Shown here: one piece after another, positions 7,443 through 16,276 of the stretch | Layout of the letters: every line of letters begins with the position of its first letter | How positions within the stretch are numbered: the stretch's first letter is position 1 | Assembly: GCA_028819255.1 (NCBI GenBank) | Contig: JAPPMB010000152.1 | Coordinates: 1-33,948, forward strand | Direction: 5' to 3' | Length of the DNA stretch: 33,948 bases | Source: Bryobacterales bacterium | GTDB lineage: Bacteria > Acidobacteriota > Terriglobia > Bryobacterales > UBA6623 | Notes under the pieces: model-generated | Database searches by the model: none | The model's input: only the letters and a program-made list of their open reading frames with translations | What the model was told of the DNA's origin: nothing | Program-made: the position numbers and the translations under genes

Positions 7443-8753
7443 ATGCTGCAACGACTGTTGCTCGACGAGCTGCTGGGCTGGAAGAAGCAGGCCAACCGGA
7501 AGCCTGTGCTTGTTGACGGAGCCCGCCAGGTCGGCAAGACGTACTTGATCGAGCAGATATTCGGCAAGCGCCATTTTCGCAAGGTGCATCTCCTTGACTT
7601 TCGCAAGGAACCGAGCTTGGATCGCCTGTTCGCTGAGAGCCTGGAACCCCGCTCACTCGTCTTCAGGATCGAACTGCACACAGAGACTCCCATCGATCTC
7701 GAGCATGACCTGATCGTCTTTGACGAGGTGGGAGACTGCCAGCGCGCACTGGACTCGCTCAAGTATTTCGCCTCGACGTTGCCCCATGCGTTTGTTTGCG
7801 CCACCGGATCCAACATCGGGCTGCTCGACTCGTTCCCGGTCGGGGCGGTCCGGACGCTGGAGCTGTTTCCCCTTTGCTTCGAGGAGTTCCTCATGGCTGC
7901 GGGCCGAGGAAGGCTCCTGGATGCGTTCCGAAACAGGGTAGGCGGACGCGTGGTCCACCAACACCTTTGGTCCCAGCTGCTTGACTACTATTTCGTCGGC
8001 GGAATGCCGGAAGCCGTGGCTCGCTGGTTCGCCGACGGCGAAGAGCTCCTTCGGCGAACCCGCGAGATCACCGCGATCCAGAGGGATCTGGTCACACAAT
8101 ACGAGCGGGACTTCGGCAAGTACGCCGGAAGGCTCCGCGCACAACACATCGGGGCGGTATTCTCGAACGTTCCGCGACAGCTGGCCGCCAGCCTGGACGG
8201 CTCCGTGCGCCGGTTCCGCTTCAAGGGCGTCATTGCGCGGAAGCGCGGCTATCAGGATCTGGCCGGCCCGATCGAGTGGCTTCACGCCGCGAAGCTTGTG
8301 CGGAAGTGCTTTCCGATCAACGGCAAGCCGACTGTGCCCCTACTGGCGCAGTCGCGGCCGAACATCTTCAGGCTATATATGTTCGATGTGGGTTTGCTGG
8401 GGCACATGCTGGGGATGACCTACGAGGACCAACGTGCCCAAAGTGCCGCCTACAAGGGATTCATCGCGGAAAACTTCGTCCAGAACGAACTGGGCGTTCG
8501 CGTTTCATACCCTACCTACGGGTGGCACCAGGGACGGGCCGAGATCGAGTTCATCCACCGTTGCAGCAATGGCGAGGTGATTCCGGTCGAGGTGAAGAGT
8601 GGCGCGCGAACACGTGCGCGCAGCCTCCGCTCGTTCCTGGAAAGGTACGGTCCCAGTCGGGCTGTCAAGCTTGCGGGCAGCCCGGGCGGGGAGAAGCGGG
8701 GCGCACTGCAGAACTGGCCCCTGTACGAGGCGCAATTCCTGCGGGATCTGTGA
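7443..8753 (+). CDS. AAA_14/DUF4143-family ATP-binding protein
   Basis: A 436-residue P-loop ATPase with a C-terminal DUF4143 domain, a widespread accessory-genome family of unproven function. Walker A is G26-ARQVGKT33; Walker B is LIVFDE with Asp94 and Glu95; a sensor-like CATGSN follows. The winged-helix region (about residues 200-290) leads into the DUF4143 region, whose end contains RAEIEFI...VIPVEVKSG, an E-x(n)-ExK arrangement reminiscent of PD-(D/E)xK nucleases. The length is normal for the family and no break is seen. The ATG at 7443 has no strong ribosome site. Two palindromes upstream suggest tight regulation. It has no operon partner, which is typical for the family. Confidence 0.9.
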   Translation: MLQRLLLDELLGWKKQANRKPVLVDGARQVGKTYLIEQIFGKRHFRKVHLLDFRKEPSLDRLFAESLEPRSLVFRIELHTETPIDLEHDLIVFDEVGDCQRALDSLKYFASTLPHAFVCATGSNIGLLDSFPVGAVRTLELFPLCFEEFLMAAGRGRLLDAFRNRVGGRVVHQHLWSQLLDYYFVGGMPEAVARWFADGEELLRRTREITAIQRDLVTQYERDFGKYAGRLRAQHIGAVFSNVPRQLAASLDGSVRRFRFKGVIARKRGYQDLAGPIEWLHAAKLVRKCFPINGKPTVPLLAQSRPNIFRLYMFDVGLLGHMLGMTYEDQRAQSAAYKGFIAENFVQNELGVRVSYPTYGWHQGRAEIEFIHRCSNGEVIPVEVKSGARTRARSLRSFLERYGPSRAVKLAGSPGGEKRGALQNWPLYEAQFLRDL

Positions 8754-9309
8754 GGCGGCCCGGCGCGACCCGCCGAAGGGGCGCCTGAGGGAGGGCGCGA
8801 CTCTCTCTTGGCAGCTGCAGTTCGCAGGACTAGGTGCGGGAGGCGAAACGGATCAACCGAGCCTCGGCGAAGCCTTGCAGCCGACCTAGTCTCAGCGCCC
8901 TGTGGTCCAGCACCCGGGCGGATCGGCTCCCCGGCGCGCCCCGTGGGGAGGCCGACGGCTTCCCGGAATCCCCGCGCATCCGGTCCCGACGTGCCACATC
9001 CACACCGGAGGGACCGCCTGGGCGCCGTCGCCCGCATCGGCTTCCTCGGTCGCAAGCCCATGGCGCGTCAATCGCAGCTGCCCGCTGCCCCGGACCAGCC
9101 TCGGTGCCGTCGCCCGCCGGGAGCTCGGGAGCAAAGTCCATCTTCCGAAGAGATTCCACTTCTGGACCGTTTCGGCCATCATCGGCCGACTCCTTGCACA
9201 ACATTCTTGACCAGTGCTGCGGGGGAGGCTCCGAGCCCTCTTCCAAGGAGGTCTTCACGACAGACCGTTGAGAACCTCCGGCAACCTTGCGGTCCGCTGT
9301 CTGGCCTAC
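8754..9309. other. Gene-free stretch
   Basis: About 555 bp between the stop of the DUF4143 gene and the stop of the CRTAC1 gene, which converge. Short frames on both strands show no recognisable protein. A good ribosome-site-like AAGGAGG near 9245 is not followed by a suitable start codon. No clear intrinsic terminator was found. Confidence 0.5.
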
Positions 9310-11064
9310 TCATTCGACGGTTCCTGCAGAGCCTGCGCCCTGCCGGACGACGACGACCTGGTTCGGCTCGCCCCCTCCGAAGCTCTCCACTTTTCCGCTA
9401 GGCCAGGTGACCTCGATGGCGTCCACCCCGGCTCTGGACCCCAGGCCGAAGTGCAGCCTGGGATCGTGGGCCGCCTGGTAGCTTCCCCCGCCTGTGCGCT
9501 CGGCGACCTGCACGAATCCTTCCGAAGAGACCCTGACCCGGGCTCCGACGCCGTCGCGGTTGCACTCCACTCCCGTCACCAGCACCTGCAGCCAGTTGTT
9601 GCGGTTGCCTCCGTCGTTTCGCAGCAGCTGGGGCCTCTGGCCGTTGTTGGCGACTGCGACGTCCATGTCGCCGTCGTTGTCGTAGTCGGCGAAGGCGGCG
9701 GCCCGGCTGACTCGCGGCTCCGCCAGCGCCGGCCCGAGTTGCGCGGCCACCTCTTCGAACCTGCCTCCGAGGTTCCGAAACGCGAGCTTCGGCTCCGCAT
9801 AGCGCGTTCCCTCGTGAAACAGCTCGATGTTGTCGAGCACATGCCCGTTGGCGACGAAGATGTCGAGCCAGCCATCGTTGTCGTAGTCGACGAAACGGGT
9901 GCCGAACCCGCTCAGGTCGAAGGTCCCGTACCCGATTCCGTCCTGGAACGTCGCGTCCCGGAACGCCCCGTCCCGGAGATTCAGGAAGAGCCGGTCGAAC
10001 TCGAAGTCCAGGTGGGTCATGTAGAGGTCCGGCCAACCGTCGCCGTCGTAGTCCGCCGCGTCAACGCCCATCCCGGCCTCGACCTCCCCGTTCTCGCCGA
10101 CCGCCACGCCAGCGACGAAGGCCGACTCCTCGAAGGTTCCGTCCCCGTTGTTCCGAAAAAGGAAGTTCGGCATGGAATCGTTCGCCACGAAGATGTCGAG
10201 CCATCCGTCACGGTCAGCGTCAAAGCAGACCACGCCCAGGCCGTTCCCGGCATGGTCTCCGATGCCGGAGCTCCCGCTGACGTCTTCAAACGCGCCGTTG
10301 CCGAGATTGCGGTACAGGGCCGGCGGCTGGCCGCGGTATCTGTTCGGATGGCAGTACGAGCGGTAGCCCGGGCGCCGCTCGCCACAATGCGCGTTGTTCT
10401 CGGAGGACCAGTCGAGATAGTTCACGATCACCAGGTCCAGAAGGCCGTCCCGATCGTAGTCGAGCCAGGCGGCGCTGGTTCCCCACATCCCACTGTTCGC
10501 TGTGCCTGCGTCGTCGGTCACATCCCGAAACGTGCCGTCGCCCTCGTTGCGGTACAGCGCGGAACGGCCGTAGCCGGTCACCGCGAGGTCGGGATCGCCG
10601 TCGTTGTCGTAGTCGCCGACCGCAACGCCCATGGCGAAGAGTCCCTCGGCTTCGAGCCGGGCCCTGGCGGTGAGGTCTTCGAAATTCCCGTTCCCAAGAT
10701 TGCGGTAGAGAGCCCCTCGCAAGGGTGCGGGCGGCTCGAATGCATCGGTTGCCGCGCTGTTCGTCAGGTAGAGGTCCAGGTGGCCGTCTCCGTCGTAGTC
10801 GAGCCAGGCCGCTCCTCCCCCCATCGTCTCGATCAGATACTTCTCCGGAGTCGCCGCGTTTTCGTGCACAAAGGAGATCCCGGCCTCCCTTGTCCCGTCC
10901 ACGAAGGTCACTTCCGGCGCGGCCTGCGTCGCTCCGGCGTGTGGCACAGCCAGCACCAGCCACAGGGCGGCGCCGGCACGCGGGACCTGCCGGGCGGTTG
11001 TTCCCGCCCGGCGGTCGGGCTCGGATTCCTGGTGCGCGCTCCTTGCAATCACGGCGGTGCCCAT
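9310..11064 (-). CDS. CRTAC1-family exported beta-propeller (FG-GAP/VCBS repeats plus ASPIC/UnbV)
   Basis: A 584-residue secreted protein of the CRTAC1 family. An N-terminal export signal ends near AVPHAGATQA (about residue 48; the stretch before it is unusually long and basic). At least seven FG-GAP/VCBS blades follow, each with a calcium-binding D-x-D-x-D-G loop: LDYDGDGHLDLYL, GDYDNDGDPDLAV, LDYDRDGLLDLVI, FDADRDGWLDIFV, ADYDGDGWPDLYM, VDYDNDGWLDIFV and ADYDNDGDMDVAV. The C-terminal ASPIC/UnbV domain is marked by NWLQVLVTG, GARVRV and IEVTWPSGKVE. The fold suggests extracellular binding; no enzyme activity is evident. Such genes commonly sit beside TPR genes in Acidobacteriota, as here. 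The start is ATG at 11064. Confidence 0.92.
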   Translation of the reverse strand: MGTAVIARSAHQESEPDRRAGTTARQVPRAGAALWLVLAVPHAGATQAAPEVTFVDGTREAGISFVHENAATPEKYLIETMGGGAAWLDYDGDGHLDLYLTNSAATDAFEPPAPLRGALYRNLGNGNFEDLTARARLEAEGLFAMGVAVGDYDNDGDPDLAVTGYGRSALYRNEGDGTFRDVTDDAGTANSGMWGTSAAWLDYDRDGLLDLVIVNYLDWSSENNAHCGERRPGYRSYCHPNRYRGQPPALYRNLGNGAFEDVSGSSGIGDHAGNGLGVVCFDADRDGWLDIFVANDSMPNFLFRNNGDGTFEESAFVAGVAVGENGEVEAGMGVDAADYDGDGWPDLYMTHLDFEFDRLFLNLRDGAFRDATFQDGIGYGTFDLSGFGTRFVDYDNDGWLDIFVANGHVLDNIELFHEGTRYAEPKLAFRNLGGRFEEVAAQLGPALAEPRVSRAAAFADYDNDGDMDVAVANNGQRPQLLRNDGGNRNNWLQVLVTGVECNRDGVGARVRVSSEGFVQVAERTGGGSYQAAHDPRLHFGLGSRAGVDAIEVTWPSGKVESFGGGEPNQVVVVRQGAGSAGTVE

Positions 11065-12053
11065 GTGTGGCTCGGTCGCTTCTGGGCCCTCACCTGCGGT
11101 CCGGACGCCGCAGGGCCCTGGAATCGCCCTACCTCATACCCAATTCTGACTCTGACGCCAGGCGGGGGATTCCGGCGCCGAGGGTGCTGGAAACGCAATC
11201 CGACTCGCGTTCCGATCACGGACCGAGAGTACCAGTCGGCATTCCCAGTCCGAGTCGGGCAGGCCGGGCTCTCGCTTCGGTCGGGGACCATGCCGCCCCC
11301 GCCGGCAACGAACTTCTCACGGCTGACGGCTTGCGCATTCTTCGGCTTCCTCCTGCGACGCAGTGTCTCGGTCAAGTCATCGCAACGCAGGTCTCCGCCC
11401 CGATCGCGGCCCCGGACATGGTGTGGAGGGAAAGGCTGGGAAACGGCCTCTCCTACCCGGCCGAAATGCTGTTGTCCATCTGACCCAGCCAGGCAGACCG
11501 GGGCCCGCACACCCGGCTGGAAGCCGTGCATCCATCGGCTGCGGTTTCCTTCGCTGCAGGGCGCCTGCCCAGTCAGTGTCCATGCGCCCCCATCGGCTCC
11601 CTCGCTTGACGCACGCATACTGACACGGCAGGTACCCGATGCCGCTGCCCCAGACAAGGGATATACTTGCCGGAGCGTCCAACCTCAATGAACGGACGAT
11701 CTCTGCCATGCAGCACCTCGGATGAGGATTCCGCAGAGGCAGGCGATACTGATATGCACATGCGGGCTCATTTGGGTCGATCGGTGCATCGGACGTGCAG
11801 TGAGCCCGGCGTCCGTCAGTCTTCGGCTCCAGTGCAGCGGCTGATCCGCAAGAATCTTGAGGAATCCCAGCCAGCAGAGACGCTGGCTGGAGAATCGTCG
11901 CGACTGTGCCTGACCCGGCCCACGGGTCTTTGGCGTTGCCGTCAACGGCCCGACTGGTGGCGGCGTTCCAATCGCCCTGTGCGTGCGCACGGTTTCCGCC
12001 GTGGCTCTGCGGGTCCCGGCATGCGCCGTGAGGCCAGAGAGAGGGAATAGCTG
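11065..12053. other. Long gene-free stretch between divergent genes
   Basis: About 990 bp separates the CRTAC1 gene (minus) from the esterase gene (plus), the longest gap in the window. Open frames on both strands carry no family-like sequence and are antisense or GC-driven. The minus strand has a TATGAG about 75-80 nt before the CRTAC1 start and the plus strand a TATACT at 11662-11667, neither with a convincing -35. It may hold regulatory DNA for both genes or decayed coding sequence. Confidence 0.5.
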
Positions 12054-12947
12054 ATGACGAGTCGGATTGTCTTGGCGTCTCTCCTGGTGGCCTTGTCCGC
12101 TGGCCCCGCTCACGCCGCCGAGCCGCTCGTGTGGGACCTGTGGCCGGGACAGCCTCCCGGGGACGACGTGGCGCTCGGACCGGAGCGCGACAGAACCGGA
12201 CCTGAGGGCCGCCTGGTGGCGGGTCGGCGGGTCATCCGCCTGACCGACGTCTCGGTCCCGAACGTCGCAATCTACAAGCCGGAGGCATCCATCGACACCG
12301 GGACTGCGGTCGTCATCGCACCTGGAGGGGGACACACCATCCTTGCGTACGATCTGGAAGGAACCGAGGTCGCCGCATGGCTGAAGTCGATCGGCGTGAC
12401 GGGCGTCGTGCTGAAGTACCGGGTTCCGGGCCGGGACCCGAACAAGCGCTGGCTCGCGTCCGTGCAGGACGGCCAGCGGGCGATCAGCCTCATCCGGGGT
12501 CGGGCGAAGCAGCTTGGGGTCGCCCCTGACAGGATCGGCATCATGGGCTTCTCCGCCGGCGGATCGCCGACGCGTTACTCGGCGCTGGTCAAGGCTCGTC
12601 TCTACGACCCGGTCGACGAATACGACAGAGTGCCGTTCCGTCCGGATTTTGCGGCTCCGATCTACTCGGGAGGAATTCCCGAGGGAGCGACGATCGACGG
12701 AACCTGCCCGCCCTTCTTCATGGTCATCACGCACGACGACCGCGAGCGGTCCCTGGATGTGGCGGAACTGTACATCGCTCTCAAGAAGGCGGGCGTGTCC
12801 ACGGAACTCCACATCTACGAGAGCGGTGGCCACGGTTACGGATTGCGCCCCACCGACCTCCCGGTGACCAGCTGGCCCGACCGAATGGAGGACTGGATGC
12901 GCAGGCTTGGCCTGCTGGGCCCGGCGGAGGCGGCCCCTCAGCCGTGA
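12054..12947 (+). CDS. Exported alpha/beta-hydrolase (acetyl-xylan-esterase/dienelactone-hydrolase-like)
   Basis: A 297-residue secreted esterase of the alpha/beta-hydrolase fold. Residues 1-22 are a signal peptide ending in AHA. The oxyanion-hole motif is APGGGH (about residues 89-94). The nucleophile elbow is GFSAGG with Ser167, the acid is probably Asp228 or Asp229 in THDDRE, and the base is His260 in GGHGYG, so the triad is complete. In many relatives the elbow continues GFSAGGHLA; here it reads GFSAGGSPT. Carbohydrate O-acetyl ester hydrolysis in the periplasm is likely from the family, but the substrate is not visible. An AGAGGG ribosome site lies upstream of the ATG. It is 63 bp upstream of the TPR genes and may be cotranscribed with them. 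Confidence 0.88.
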   Translation: MTSRIVLASLLVALSAGPAHAAEPLVWDLWPGQPPGDDVALGPERDRTGPEGRLVAGRRVIRLTDVSVPNVAIYKPEASIDTGTAVVIAPGGGHTILAYDLEGTEVAAWLKSIGVTGVVLKYRVPGRDPNKRWLASVQDGQRAISLIRGRAKQLGVAPDRIGIMGFSAGGSPTRYSALVKARLYDPVDEYDRVPFRPDFAAPIYSGGIPEGATIDGTCPPFFMVITHDDRERSLDVAELYIALKKAGVSTELHIYESGGHGYGLRPTDLPVTSWPDRMEDWMRRLGLLGPAEAAPQP

Positions 12948-13010
12948 GGCCCGGCACCTGGATGAGGGCGCCCCTCGGCGCGTTCCCGCAGCATCGGACG
13001 CGGTAGGCCC

Positions 13011-14639
13011 ATGGCGCGAACTGCCCTCGTCGTCCTGAAGAGCGCCGTCATGCCGATCCTGCGGCCCGCCAGGCGGCTGGCGCCCGCCGCGGTTGCCGCC
13101 ATCGCCTGGCCACTGGCGCCGGCGACCGCCCAGGCCCAGTCTCCGAGGGACCTTTACCAGAACGCTGTCTCGCACATGCAGCGGGGCGAATGGGAGTCCG
13201 CCGTCGCGATCCTGCGCGAGGTCGTCTCGGCCGTGCCCGGCAACGCACGACTCCATAACAGTCTCGGAATCGCGCTTTCCTCAAGCGGGGATGCCGATGC
13301 CGCCGCCGAGCAGTTCCGGCGGGCCCTCGAGCTGGACCCCCGATACGCATCCGCTCTCAAGAACATGGCGCTGCACGAGATGGCCCGCAAGCGCCTCGAT
13401 GCCGCCGCGCCGTACTTCGAGCGCCTGCTGGAGGTGTCGGGCGGGGATCCCTTCGCTCACGTTGGCCTCGCCGAGGTCGCCTTTGCAAGGCGCGACTTTG
13501 CAGGGGCCGTGAGGCATTTCGAGCGAAGCCACGGCCTCCTCACCCGCGACCCGCGGCTCCTGGTCAACTTCGCGACCGCCCTCGTGGAGACGCAGCGGCC
13601 GCGGCAGGCCGCGATGGCGCTTGAGAAGGTGCCGGCTGCGGCCGACCCGCAGTTGCATTTTCAGGCAGGGCTGCTGCTGGCGGGACTGGAGCGTTTCCGC
13701 CTGGCAGCCCGCGAGTTCGAGCTGGCAAAGGGCGCGGATGCCGGGACCTACGAACTGGGCTTCAATCTCGTGCTGGCATACGTGAGAAGCGATCGACACG
13801 AGGACGCGATCCGGGCCGGCGAGGCCCTGCTCGCGTCGGAACAGCCCACCGCCGAACTGTCCAATCTTCTTTCCCGTGCATACGAGGCATCGGGGGACAC
13901 ACAGCGCGCCTACGACGCCCTGCGGACTGCGACCGAGCTCGATCCTGGCGACGAGTCGAACTACGTCGACCTCGTGGCGCTGTGTCTCGAGCATGAGAAC
14001 TTCGACCTGGGCGTGGAGATCGCGGACATCGGTGTCGACCGCCTGCCCGGCTCGGACCGCCTCCACTTGCAGCGCGGCGTCGCGCTGGCGATGAAGGGAC
14101 GGTTTGACGACGCCGAGGCCGCGTTCCGGCGTTCCGCCGAGCTGGCTCCCGGCCGGAGCCTTCCCGGTTCCGCCTTGGGCCTGATCCTGATGCAGCAGGA
14201 CAGGCTTCCCGACGCCGTCCGCGTGTTGCGGGCGCGTCGGGAGCAGACGCCTGACGACTATCTCGTGCTCTGGTTCCTCGCCGAGGCGCTTCAGCGATCC
14301 GGGGTGGAACCCGGCTCCGAGGCCGAGGAAGAGGCCGTGGGCGCCTTGCGCCGATCGGTCGCTCTGAATCCCGAGCTCTTTCAGTCCCACCTGCTTCTCG
14401 GGAAGATGCTCGCTCGCCGGGGGCTGCTGGACGAGGCCGTCGAGCATCTGGAGCGGGCGCGGGCAATCGACTCAAGTGACGTGTCTGCCACCTATCAGTT
14501 GGCGCTGGTCCATCGCAGCCGGGGGAACTCGGAGAAAGCCCGGGAGCTGCTCGCCGTCGTCGGTCAGCAGAAGCGGGACGACCGCGAGGAATTCACCAGG
14601 GGCGGACTGCTGCGGATCGTGCGCGAAGGCTCGCCGTGA
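13011..14639 (+). CDS. Exported TPR-repeat protein
   Basis: A 542-residue tetratricopeptide-repeat protein. A basic N-terminus and hydrophobic stretch end in PATAQAQ (about residue 44), a likely signal peptide; the start at 13011 gives a long n-region, and an ATG at 13050 would give a more typical one. From about residue 46 to the end it is consecutive TPRs with the W/L-G-A-F-A-P spacing, for instance ARLHNSLGIALSSSGDADAA, EQFRRALELDPRYASALKN and LGFNLVLAYVRSDRHEDAI. It probably scaffolds protein interactions in the periplasm. Its stop overlaps the GTG of the next TPR gene by 4 nt (GTGA), so the two are translationally coupled. A wrecked paralogue lies at 2019-3155. Confidence 0.9.
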   Translation: MARTALVVLKSAVMPILRPARRLAPAAVAAIAWPLAPATAQAQSPRDLYQNAVSHMQRGEWESAVAILREVVSAVPGNARLHNSLGIALSSSGDADAAAEQFRRALELDPRYASALKNMALHEMARKRLDAAAPYFERLLEVSGGDPFAHVGLAEVAFARRDFAGAVRHFERSHGLLTRDPRLLVNFATALVETQRPRQAAMALEKVPAAADPQLHFQAGLLLAGLERFRLAAREFELAKGADAGTYELGFNLVLAYVRSDRHEDAIRAGEALLASEQPTAELSNLLSRAYEASGDTQRAYDALRTATELDPGDESNYVDLVALCLEHENFDLGVEIADIGVDRLPGSDRLHLQRGVALAMKGRFDDAEAAFRRSAELAPGRSLPGSALGLILMQQDRLPDAVRVLRARREQTPDDYLVLWFLAEALQRSGVEPGSEAEEEAVGALRRSVALNPELFQSHLLLGKMLARRGLLDEAVEHLERARAIDSSDVSATYQLALVHRSRGNSEKARELLAVVGQQKRDDREEFTRGGLLRIVREGSP

Positions 14640-16246
14640 CCGGGCCTGCGCACAGAACGCTTGAGGCCGCCGCGCTGCTGGCGGCGATCGTCATGCTCGC
14701 CGACACACTCTGCGGCCTGCAGGTGCAGCAGGCTGTTGCGGGCGGCGGGGCGGCCGCATACCGCAACCAGGGTCTGCGGTATCTCGAGGAAGGCAGCCCC
14801 CAGGCCGCGCTGGGCCACTTCTTTGCGGCGATTGAAGCGGATCCGCAGGACAAGCAATCGCATCGGGCGATCGGCGTCATTCACGCCGAGAGCGGGAGGC
14901 TCGCCGACGCGCTTGCGCATCTCAAGAAGGCGGTGAGGATCGATCCCGACTACGGGGAAGCCCACTTTCACCGGGCCATGGCGCTTGAAAGGAACGGTAT
15001 GCACGATGAGGCAATTGACGCATATCACGAGGCCGTTCGTTCCGATCCCAGCCTGTTGCCCGCCCGCTACATGCTGAGCGCCGCCCTGCGAAAGCGGGGC
15101 GACACCCGGGGTGCCCAGCGTCTGCTGGAGGCAATCACAAATCAGGCGCCGCAATTCGCAGAGGCTCACTTCAACCTCGCCGCCCTGCTTTCCAGGGAGG
15201 GTAAGGCGGAGGAGGCGCTGGCCAGCCTTCGGCAGGCCAGCCGCATCGAACCGGAGAACCCTCGGACGCTCGTGGCAATGGGAATCGCGCTCGCAGAGCT
15301 GGAAGACAACGACGGGGCGGTCTCCGCCCTCCGCAAGGCTGTCAGGCTGCAGCCCCGGAACCCCGATGCGCTCTACAACCTCGGTCTCGCTCTCGTCGAG
15401 CTCCAGTCGATCGGGGACGCGGTTGACTGTTTCCGGTCCGTCCTGGATCTGGCGCCGTCCTACCCCGGCGCCCGAAGGGCTCTCGGAGCCGCCCTGCAGC
15501 AGAGCGGCAATCTGGAAGCGGCCGCGGCGGAACTCGCCCGGGCGGTGGAAGAGTTTCCCGGAGACTCCGATGCGCGCAACACCCTCGGCGCGGCGCTGCT
15601 CAGGCTCAGGGACTTTGACGGTGCGATTCGCCACCTTGAGGAGGCGATTCGGAGGACGCCGCTGCTCGTAAAGGCGCATCGAAACCTCGCCCAGGCGTAT
15701 CAGCGCGCCGGGCGGCCCGAGGACGCCCGGGCCGCGAGCGAGAGATCCGAAGCGGCCGCGGCGCGCCGGTCCGGCGAAGGACGGTCGACGCTGCTCGTGC
15801 AAAGGGGAAGGCACCAGCTCGAGACAGGGGATGCGTCCGCGGCGGCCGCGTCCTTTCTCGAGGCCATCGAAATCAGCTCCGAATCGGAGGACGCGCACCT
15901 CTACCACGGCGTCGCAGTCCTGGCTGCCGGCGGCGATCCGGACCTGGCGCTGAGGTCATTGGGCGTAGCCCTCCGCATCAACCCGCAACGGGCGGAAGCG
16001 CATTACCGCAGAGGTTTGGCGCTCGAGGCAGCCGGACGGCCGGATGAAGCCTCCGCTGCATTCCGGGCCACCGTAGGGCTCGCTCCCAGCATGGTCGAGG
16101 CGCAGCGCGCATGGGCGCGGCTCGCCTTCCAGCGGGGCGATCTCGTTTCTGCCAGGCCGGCGCTGAGCGCCGTTCTCGCGTGGCATCCGGAGGATCGCGA
16201 GGCCCTGGCGATGCTGGCCAGGGTCCGCAGGTCGCAGGCGGAGTGA
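14636..16246 (+). CDS. Exported TPR-repeat protein (second of a coupled pair)
   Basis: A 536-residue protein made of tandem TPRs. The N-terminal 38 residues form a weak signal/anchor (LEAAALLAAIVMLADTLCGLQVQQAVAGGG). Repeats run from about residue 40: YRNQGLRYLEEGSPQAALGH, HRAIGVIHAESGRLADALAH, AHFNLAALLSREGKAEEALA and ALYNLGLALVELQSIGDAVD, through to HYRRGLALEAAGRPDEASAA near the C-terminus. The GTG start at 14636 overlaps the previous stop, and no other start lies closer to the hydrophobic segment. It converges with the ceramidase-like gene, 30 bp between stops. The pair probably works as one unit, perhaps with the neighbouring CRTAC1 propeller, as an outer-surface or periplasmic assembly (inference). 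Confidence 0.9.
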   Translation: MTGPAHRTLEAAALLAAIVMLADTLCGLQVQQAVAGGGAAAYRNQGLRYLEEGSPQAALGHFFAAIEADPQDKQSHRAIGVIHAESGRLADALAHLKKAVRIDPDYGEAHFHRAMALERNGMHDEAIDAYHEAVRSDPSLLPARYMLSAALRKRGDTRGAQRLLEAITNQAPQFAEAHFNLAALLSREGKAEEALASLRQASRIEPENPRTLVAMGIALAELEDNDGAVSALRKAVRLQPRNPDALYNLGLALVELQSIGDAVDCFRSVLDLAPSYPGARRALGAALQQSGNLEAAAAELARAVEEFPGDSDARNTLGAALLRLRDFDGAIRHLEEAIRRTPLLVKAHRNLAQAYQRAGRPEDARAASERSEAAAARRSGEGRSTLLVQRGRHQLETGDASAAAASFLEAIEISSESEDAHLYHGVAVLAAGGDPDLALRSLGVALRINPQRAEAHYRRGLALEAAGRPDEASAAFRATVGLAPSMVEAQRAWARLAFQRGDLVSARPALSAVLAWHPEDREALAMLARVRRSQAE

Positions 16247-16276
16247 GGGGACCGCGCCGGCCGAAAGCAGCCGCGA

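Noticed and set aside
9244..9275. AAGGAGG ribosome-site-like motif on the plus strand
   Set aside because: No start codon at a usable distance opens a convincing reading frame.
9214..11691. 825-codon open frame on the plus strand
   Set aside because: It is antisense to the CRTAC1 gene; the Asp-rich repeats read backward as Val-rich open sequence. No family resemblance; the minus-strand gene is unmistakable.
11685..13256. 523-codon open frame on the minus strand
   Set aside because: Antisense to the esterase and the TPR gene start; composition artefact.
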